DNA of 64,000 nt from Branchiostoma floridae (lineage: Eukaryota; Chordata; Leptocardii; Amphioxiformes; Branchiostomatidae). The notes beneath the pieces were generated by a model that saw only the letters and a program-made list of their open reading frames with translations, made no database searches and was not told where the DNA came from. Position numbers and translations under genes: made by a program. How positions within the stretch are numbered: position 1 is the stretch's first letter; each line of letters opens with the position of its first letter. Shown piece by piece: positions 56,640 to 64,000 of this stretch. The DNA lies in contig NC_049984.1 of assembly GCF_000003815.2 (NCBI RefSeq), positions 4,106,695 to 4,170,694 of the forward strand. Reading direction: 5' to 3'.

Positions 56640-59600
56640 CTTCACGGCGCTTGGGATCACTCCAACAAACAGAAACGTCCCGGCCAAGTTTGTTAAACTG
56701 AAGCACACGCAGGATTTCTCACGAGGAAGTGCCGAGTCAAATTTAGGGAACTGGTGTCACTGTCGTTGTTTTCATTACGTCAAGGTCATGTGACTTTCCG
56801 TCGCTGTGATTGGTGGAGCGGACAGCCGGGATTCCCCTTTCGGGAAGAACTGGTCTAATGGGAGTTTGGGTAATTTGAACTTTACCATTTACCCCCAATT
56901 ATGAAACTTGTTTACTTACTATCGGTGTTTTCAAATTGGAAATGTTACATATCTTTACACCAAACGGTAGCTACCAGATAGAAGCAGTGCATATTACCAG
57001 CCCCCCCCCCCTTTTATATAACTAACGTTAGTGATATAATTCTTTTTCATGACGTTAACTGATACATGTACAGTACCTAGATATTGCATAGCCTTCCAAT
57101 TTATGTTAATTGTACTTCTATACAATTAAACTTCAACGACATTGCATTTTTGACTATGATCAAGGGGGTTATATCATATAACCTCCTTGCTATGATGAAT
57201 GATAAGCGGTTTCAAACGTAGCCTAAGGCCACACCAATTTAATTTCTTGGTTCACGGATTTTTTCATAAAAAATATGGAGCGAGAGGGCAAAATAAAAAT
57301 AAGAATAGTAAAATGGTTGGGGTAAAGGTAACGGCTAATCCAAAACATAAAGAAAAAAAGTTTTCAGCTTGAAAAAAGTACAAAAACACTATTTTTGTAC
57401 AGTAACAGCACCTGTACCCACACTTTAAGGAGCTTATAATATAAAGGCCAATTTGCTACACCAGAAAGTTGGTGAATGGTTTCATTAATGGTGAAAATTT
57501 GCTGAGTGGTAATTTTTATTTTTATTTTTTTTCCCCAAAAATAGGAGCGAGCGAATCCGTGAACCAAGAAATTAAATCGGTGTGGCCTAAAACTTGTTTT
57601 TAAACCTATTCAGGTCACGCAAGAATAAGCATTGACTGAGAGAATTTATTTCCGCGTTAGGAGACTAATCAGACATGACGGAAGAACCGCCGGCAGATTG
57701 GGCTCCTATTATGGGAAAACGCGTCAGATATTGATCTTATAACAACGTCATTCATGACCTTGAAAAAACGTTAACAGGTAAATATTATCACCATGATGTT
57801 CGGAATGAAAGAACTTAACAGGTGCCATTTAAGACGTTTGAGCACAAACTATTTTGGTGTAACGTTATATAATCCAATTATAATGAAATTTTGGTAACTC
57901 AACCTAAATAGATTGTAGACTGATTTTGAATTAACTTGTTAGGTATTTAGAGTTATTGATAATGCTAGTGATGTGTAACGTAATATTACCATCCCTGTGT
58001 ATTTGTCTGTCCCTACTTGTAGACTCCAATATCAGCAACGCTGCCTGAGAGTCTGACAGGTGTAATGTACTTTGTCACATTTGCTAATGAATAAATGAAT
58101 TTGTTTCTGTTTTGAACGTAGACACTGTCGCGGGAAATGTTATCGCAATTCATCCTTATCCAATGACATGCTATACTTTGATATTACTTTGACTTATCTA
58201 TGTGTAGTTTTTGCTGGAGTGAACTACTTTCCGGATGGTACCCAGGTTAACTTGTTATGGGTAGAAGGGAAAATTTTCATTTGTACATTTATGTCCATCT
58301 GTTCACAGGTGCAAAGCATATTTGACGGGGAAAAATCAATTTCAGATGCCACACCATTCCCAAGATTGATGTCCTATGGCCCAACAGCATGTGCCACATA
58401 GTTTACTACCAGTAGAAATGTCCCTGACCCCGCCCGTCAATACGTGACCTGGTACTCACCTGGCATGTATGATGTACTGTTGTGTTCATCCCCAACCAGT
58501 TTTACTGGATGTTGTAACGTGTGTGTGTTCAGGGTACCCGGGTATTATGACAGCATGTTACTGTGTATTCTGAGTGGAGGGGGTATTTTAGTTTTTTACA
58601 GGTCTTTATATTATTTACCAAGCAGAGGTTGAGTCGAGGAGATATAGTAGTAGTCGGGAAATTTACCGGCACACTCCTCTCAGAGAATATTATATTGAAA
58701 GTCTGTTAAGTGTACAGTTTGCTAATTTTTTGCATAAATTTTAAGTCTTACATTGAGGAAACAGTACACTGGTACATCAAAATAAAGCAACATTAAAAAA
58801 AGGCACCCATGCATACATTATATGGTCAAAGGTTACATGGAGATCAAATTCGATGATTCAGCTATTGTCATTCAAATCACTAGACAGAATATACGAAATA
58901 ATTCATGAATTTTTAATTCGTTACAAATCTAATTTCAATACATGTTTATACCTGTTGGTGAACAACTAGAACATAGAGGCATTATAATGAAACAACTTCC
59001 AGTTTCATATAGAGGACTACAGTTGAAAACCCAGAATATGTTGTCATACAAAAACAGCTGTACTTGGAGAATTCATGTATCTATGATACAGACAATTCGT
59101 CTTTGATTATGCAGATATTGCAATACAAAAGCAAGTTGAAATGGGGGTTTTTTCTTGCTCCAGTCTAATTACTGTTGGAGCTCATGAAACTTACAAATAC
59201 CAAATGCACCTTTTTTCCTTTACAAGATTAATCCGTACAGCAAACTACCCATAGTTTTCTCACTACGGTGACCAACAATGCCGCGACATTAGTGCCACTT
59301 CCTCTAAGTTTTAAGGAAATGACCAAATATGTATACTGAAATACAAAACCGTTGACATCAATATGTACATTGGTACCCACTACTTCTAACATATATAAAC
59401 ATTAAGCCACGCCAATTGCATCAACTGTTTTCCGACAGAGTCTGCTCCAAGTCACCACAAGTTTTTCAGCTTACCTTTGTAATACTTTTCAATTTAAATA
59501 TCTAAAATAAATTTGAAATTGTCATTAAGCATAGATTTTGTTGTTGTAATTTTTTTCTGCATGTTTCAGGAAGGCTTAAAACAAAACTGCATTACTTGCA

Positions 59601-59720
59601 AATCAATGATACACCAAAGCATTGTCCAGCAAATAAAATTTGGTTCTTTTCCCTCTACTTCAAGCAAAATCCGAGAAACAGCTGAAGGAATTGGCATGGC
59701 CTGGACACACTGAGTCATAG
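56640..59720. other. intergenic region between MED10 and BPI gene C
   Basis: No exon is recognised. The part next to 56639 should hold the gene C promoter and 5' UTR. The region contains the TIR element at 57224-57592 and a poly-C run at 57001-57010. Confidence 0.5.
57224..57592. mobile_element. ~370-bp TIR element (TAAGGCCACACCAATTTAAT)
   Basis: TAAGGCCACACCAATTTAAT mirrors ATTAAATCGGTGTGGCCTAA, and TTCTTGGTTCACGGATTT mirrors GAATCCGTGAACCAAGAA. It shares the terminal TAAGGCCAC with the 880-bp elements in gene C, so it is probably the same superfamily. A further partial end is near 10070. Confidence 0.75.
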
Positions 59721-62241
59721 TCATGAGGGTTCCTCCTTCACTATTTCTCTAGCCGCCTTGTATTTGGCTATCTCTTCAGGGAAAACCTTGTCCAGTTCCA
59801 AGATGAGCTGTGATCGGAATTTCTGTAAAATGATGGTAATAATGGTAACATTTAGTATTAGACACTGTAGGATATGTGACGCTTGTCTAGAAAGCAAAAC
59901 TATCTAAGACAAAGACTCTGCTGAGCACTCATCAGAAGAGTATGGTTGTTGAAAAGACACACTACCAGGGGACTAGCTGTCTGCTGTAGTAACGCTAGTT
60001 CACCTTTATTCGCAGGGTAACCTATATCCGTTGCTTTTGAAAAACGAGTAGTTAGTGTATCACGTCGACGAACGATAGTCTCAAACTACAAAAATTTGAA
60101 CATATTACAACTTGAAACCACCGTCTGTCGACTTGGTATCTCTTATTACTGTGTGGGTAAACCTGGTTAGGTTACCCTGTGGAAAAAGGTGAACTAGCGT
60201 TAACTGTGTGGTCCAAGGATTATAACAGATGGGAGCCACCCTATATACCAAAAGGTTTCATGGGTGTGGGGATAACAATTAGACTAACTAAACTAAGAAT
60301 GGAGATCGACAGAGTTCCTTTTCTGATCAGTTTGTTACATATTCCATATACATTCTCATAAAATTCTAATTAAGTTTGTAGTATCAAAACAATAGGAGGG
60401 AAAGGACTAGAATAAAACTTGGCATCTCACCTTTAAAGCATCTATTTTGCCCTTTACTTGTTCATTTTTGGCTAAAGACTTCTCCATACAGTCCTTAGTG
60501 TATAGCTGTGGATTTCTTCCTTGATCTATGTACCTGCAAAACAGACATAATATCTTTTGAAATTGATTCCTACATATAGCAGTACAAGCATGAAGCAATT
60601 TGTCTACATGACTCAACAATACAAACATTATCATGTCATATCTGCATTTCTATCAAATTATAGCAATCTTGCATGTCTCCCCTGCTGTCTGGGATATAAT
60701 CCCAAATCGAATAACATGCATATGTCTTTGTCAATTTGTAATGGACTAAACCATTTATTTCTGCATGTAGGTCTCATGACAAGTTGCTCTCTATTTTTGT
60801 ATCAACGTACATGGTTGTATAAGGCCTAGGAAATAATTCTATGTTTCCGGCTACCTCAACGGACCCTTGCAAAGCTGGCCGTAGCCTTTTTTGTCCATCA
60901 ATGACAAAGGGCATACTAAAATTAAAATCAATCTGTAGTAAGGTGGCAAAATTCAAAACAGACTTCCTTACTTAATGACAACATGATTATCATATTGCAA
61001 CACTATTGCTAACAATAGTAACATGACATGCATTGTGCTTGTGTCTTGTTAGCTATGGTCTGCCCCTAACACTAACAGTCACTATGAGGATTGGACCAAA
61101 GCTAACATGGCCCTTGTTTTTTTTTTTTTTTTTAGAAATACGCGATAGCAAGATTTGGGAGATACAATCTGTAAAGATAAATGTTATCTTCATCTTTCTT
61201 TTGAGACTACCAACTTCGACATGCTGAAGACTCTGTAGCCTATATATACTGATTGTAGGGTTTGCACCATCGCACCAGGGCATGTCCCTACTCGATTTGA
61301 AAGGTGTGGTGGGTGGCTCTCCCCAAGCACAATACCTCCATTTAACGTCGTATCCCAGAGATGGCCCTAGCCGAAGCAAGGTACTACATTTGTAGTACTT
61401 ATTTTCAACTGCATAAAGTGAGGAAAGCTGTGTAAAGTGTCTTTCCCTTTAAGGGCTCAAGATCGGTGGCACAGCAGGATTGGAACTCGCGACCTCTCGG
61501 TCCTGAGGCAAAAATGCTGCCGTTCCGCCACCTGATCCCACAGGAATATAGGGAAGTTAGGATACTCACTCAAACACTTCCAGCGGCACCTGCACATCCT
61601 GTAGTTGTGACTTACACCTGTCAATCTCCTGCATCCCTGTGATCATGGCATGGCTGGGGACCAATCAGAACACAGGATAAGGAAGGATCATAATAATATA
61701 TATACATGGCAACCATGTGAGTCTAGAATCTAGAGGTACTGGGTGCGAATCTGCGACTGATACATTTATTGTGTAACAAATACATGTATCGAAAATATGA
61801 TAACACCACCATTTTTTGCCAATTTTGGGGGGGTAAACCAAATTTTTATCATAAAACAAAACAACAATGGGTGATCAATAAAAATCAAAGTGATTAAGTT
61901 TTGACAATCTTTGTACTCATGAAATTTTACATTTAGCAATTCTAAATTCTAAAATTGCAATTCTAAAACCGAATAATATGAAAACAACTCTACTCTAATA
62001 TTTTAAACACTTCTGCATATCTTTCTTTGCTCACGTGCACACAAACACGAATTTTGCTTCAACTTAAATCAGTATATAAGGCGTTCTGGGCTCCCAGATA
62101 CGGCTATATGGTTACGTACATCTTCTGGTTGAGTACCGGCTGTCCCTGAGGTTGGAAATCGCTGACTATGATGCCCATTTGCCGCGTATTTTCTATAAAC
62201 TGTTCGAGATGTTGTTCCAACTGTTCCAGTTTCTCCGCCAT
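59721..62241 (-). CDS. MED10: Mediator complex subunit 10, four coding exons
   Basis: MED10 is a middle-module subunit of the Mediator coactivator that links transcription factors to RNA polymerase II in the nucleus. Coding exons are 62120-62241, 61570-61653, 60431-60533 and 59721-59822. Phases (2, 2, 0) join cleanly, giving 136 aa, the usual size (human 135). Family segments are MAEKLEQLEQHLEQF, GIIVSDFQP, MITGMQEIDRCKSQL, VPLEVFEYIDQGRNPQLYT and LAKNEQVKGKID. The start ATG at 62241 gives the conserved MAEK beginning. The gene is divergent from the plus-strand gene at 63053, with 811 bp between start codons. Confidence 0.96.
59990..60202. mobile_element. MITE family 1, full copy in MED10 intron 3
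   Basis: TAACGCTAGTTCACCTTTAT mirrors AAAAAGGTGAACTAGCGTTA, and GGGTAACCTATATCCGTTG has its inverse near the right end. The centre has GAAACCACCGTCTGTCGACT, as in the other two full copies. Confidence 0.75.
61120..61136. repeat. poly-T run
   Basis: Seventeen consecutive T lie in MED10 intron 2. No element boundary is evident. Confidence 0.7.
61318..61545 (-). repeat. tRNA-derived SINE-like repeat
   Basis: In reverse complement it begins with a tRNA-like head: GTGGCGGAACGGCAGCAT, and a B-box-like GTCGCGAGTTCCAATCC. It continues into AAGCAAGGTAC-type body sequence shared with the tandem pair at 650-1115. It lies in MED10 intron 2, ending just above exon 2. Confidence 0.6.
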
Positions 62242-63052
62242 CTTGGATTCATCAAAAAAATAAACGTCCCAGTCGCGCCCAAAATCGTGCCTTCTCCTTT
62301 TTACAATTCAGTCACAAATACCAATTTATTCCCCAAAAAAACTAGAATTATGTAATAAAATACATCAAGTATCCATTAATACATTGAATGATCATAATAT
62401 CTATAATCAATATGGATTTATTTCGTCCAAATTTGAATATGTATTGTAGGCACTAAAATAAATGTCACAGCCAGCTACAAAACAGACGATAAGCAGACTG
62501 AGGAGGATTTCGCCGCGACGTGAAGGAAAGAAGGTAATAATCCATCGATTTTTCCACAGATTGTATCCGCATTTCCGCTCATATTTTATCCCACAACTTA
62601 ATTGTAGACCTGTAATTAATTCTAGCGCGGTTTAGAGGTGCCGTGTGGCGAGATTTGGGGCGTTTTTGTGGATCGGGGTGTTCGCTGGTAAGCTCGGTTT
62701 TTTTAGTGATGTTGATACGAAGCTCTAGAAAATCGGCTTCCATTTTCATGCAGACTCCGTTGTGTTTACATCATTTCTTTGTACGCTCCTAGTTGATTTT
62801 TCTGACGCAGGCTTTCTGTATGTTCTTGTTGTAGAGTGTGGGATGTGTACGTGGTGATTTTTGCTCGCAGACGGCGGAGGCGTAGACGTGGGCGGGTGTT
62901 GTAAGGAGAGGAGAGGAGAGAGAGAGAGAGGTTCGCAGCGGCAGCGCCCGCCTCTTTACTTTTCCATTTTTGCATCCTCGCCGCGAATCTTTCCCCATCT
63001 TGCCGCTTGAGCGAACTGTTGCGCCGGCCGGACAGACAACTCCCCGGGCGAT
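62242..63052. promoter_or_regulatory. bidirectional promoter region of MED10 and the plus-strand gene
   Basis: The 811 bp between the two start codons is GC-richer toward 63000, with a (GA)n tract at 62906-62932. No TATA box is obvious on either side, consistent with a CpG-type bidirectional promoter of housekeeping genes. This is an inference from gene layout. Confidence 0.5.
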
Positions 63053-63490
63053 ATGGCCGCGATTCTGAGAAGACTGCTCCGCTCTAAGAACCACCACGGC
63101 GAGAGAGGACGGGACAAGAATAAGAACATCCGCCTGTCTGCTTCAGTGGACTGTGCCATGGGGAGCGGTGGTGGTACAGGTGCAGGTAAGGATGCAGGAG
63201 TAGGAGGAGGAGGAGGAGGGGGGGTACCGGGGGTACCACCTGTCACCAGGGATGCCAACGGTAACAACAACAGCAGAATCCTGGCCGCCGGCCTCGAGCA
63301 AGCAGACGCAGAGAACGGAAACGTTGGCGGCGGCGTCAACGCCAACGTGGTGGGACCAAACAAGAACATGAGGGCGAAGAGCCTGGACAGGGGCACCAGC
63401 GCGGACTACAACGCGAACAGACGAGCGAGCACGGGAAGAGTGCCGCCGCTCGACAACGTGAAGATGCCAACGAGAGAGCACGCCCTACAG
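63053..63490 (+). CDS. first coding exon of an unrecognised gene, low-complexity N-terminus
   Basis: An ATG at 63053 opens 146 codons ending in phase 0 at CTACAG|GTATCC. The product starts MAAILRRLLRSKNHHGERGR, basic and possibly amphipathic. A poly-glycine stretch (about residues 52-58), an Asn/Gly-rich segment, then RAKSLDRG and RRASTGRVPPLDN follow. The RRAST and RAKSLD sites resemble basophilic kinase targets. Codon use is GC-rich and clearly coding. I do not recognise the family; downstream exons lie outside the window. Confidence 0.7.
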
Positions 63491-64000
63491 GTATCCGTAC
63501 ATCACGTCATGTTTGATGTCAGGAAGCTTTGAAGTGTTGTTAATGCATTTTATTATTAAAGGTTGCAGGGATTTAATTTTGCAATAGTGGGAAAATGTAG
63601 CGCCATAGACTGTAGCCAGATAATATAATGGATAAATGTTCGTGGTGGTTTTAAGTTCGTGGCGAAGTGGACACCACGAAAACCGCAAACAATTCTGCAT
63701 TTACAGTATATGAATGATTCGCATCGAAAAAAAAACAGCATTCAAATTCTTGGTATTTGTATCTTTGTCAATTTCTAATGCATTTATTTGAATTATGCAT
63801 CTAATGTTTTATTCATGATTGCCATCTTTGAACTTGAAGTCAGAAATTTGGGGATGAATTTTGATTCAAACTTTTGAATTATCCAGGTTTAAAAAATCAG
63901 ACATTCATTCAAAAGTACTGCATCGTATGTCTATTTTTGTCATACCTTGTCTTACCAGGGTGAATGCACATGTAGATACTAGTATGTAGATTCCGTCTAT
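63491..64000. other. intron start of the plus-strand gene, no exon seen
   Basis: AT-rich DNA follows the donor at 63491. A short inverted motif (GTTCGTGGTGG and CCACGAAAACC) is seen at 63638-63682. No further exon is recognised before the window ends. Confidence 0.5.

Noticed and set aside
62766-63396. Minus-strand open frames over the promoter and the 63053 exon
   Set aside because: They are shadows of a GC-rich low-complexity coding exon and its 5' flank.

Overview
The window reads as chordate genomic DNA from a lancelet-like (Branchiostoma-type) animal. The evidence is compact multi-exon genes with GT-AG introns, protein families at the invertebrate-chordate level of similarity (PGLS, MED10, an OTUD1-like OTU protease, BPI/LBP proteins), two nuclear tRNA genes (one with the canonical tRNA-Tyr intron), and very many short palindromic DNA transposons and tRNA-derived SINEs. 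The species call is an inference. All exon models were built by eye from splice signals, reading phase and family similarity. There is one assembly gap of 100 N at 34847-34946.

Layout: the first exon of a class A GPCR lies at 1294-1617 (-). About 11 kb of repeat-rich DNA follows. Then come PGLS (12983-17651, -, five coding exons) and an OTUD1-like deubiquitinase (19171-22624, +, two alternative first exons). Most of the rest is a head-to-tail BPI/LBP cluster on the minus strand. Gene A (24491-33571) has 16 coding exons and about 526 aa. An upstream six-exon set, 'B' (36690-39528), duplicates exactly exons 1-6 of gene A. Gene C (41290-56639) has 17 coding exons and 485 aa. At the right end MED10 (59721-62241, -) is divergent from an unrecognised gene whose first coding exon is 63053-63490 (+). 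tRNA-Tyr and tRNA-Pro lie inside introns of BPI genes A and C.

The most interesting structure is the six-exon set B. It has its own signal-peptide exon, identical intron phases, and a phase-0 final donor. It also carries one half of the BPI disulfide pair, whose partner is encoded in exon 7. I see no B copy of exons 7-16, so B may be an alternative 5' half that splices over gene A exons 1-6 onto the shared 3' exons. It could instead be a truncated duplicate, or its second half could be lost in the assembly gap. A second theme is partial exon tandem duplication that copies an acceptor plus the first part of an exon. It occurs in PGLS (two 21-nt, phase-0 microexon candidates), in gene C exon 9 (four copies) and in gene C exon 11 (four acceptor copies). 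The end of gene C exon 3 is also duplicated.

The intergenic and intronic space is dominated by nested palindromic elements. Two ~875 bp terminal-inverted-repeat elements sit in opposite orientation within introns of gene C.
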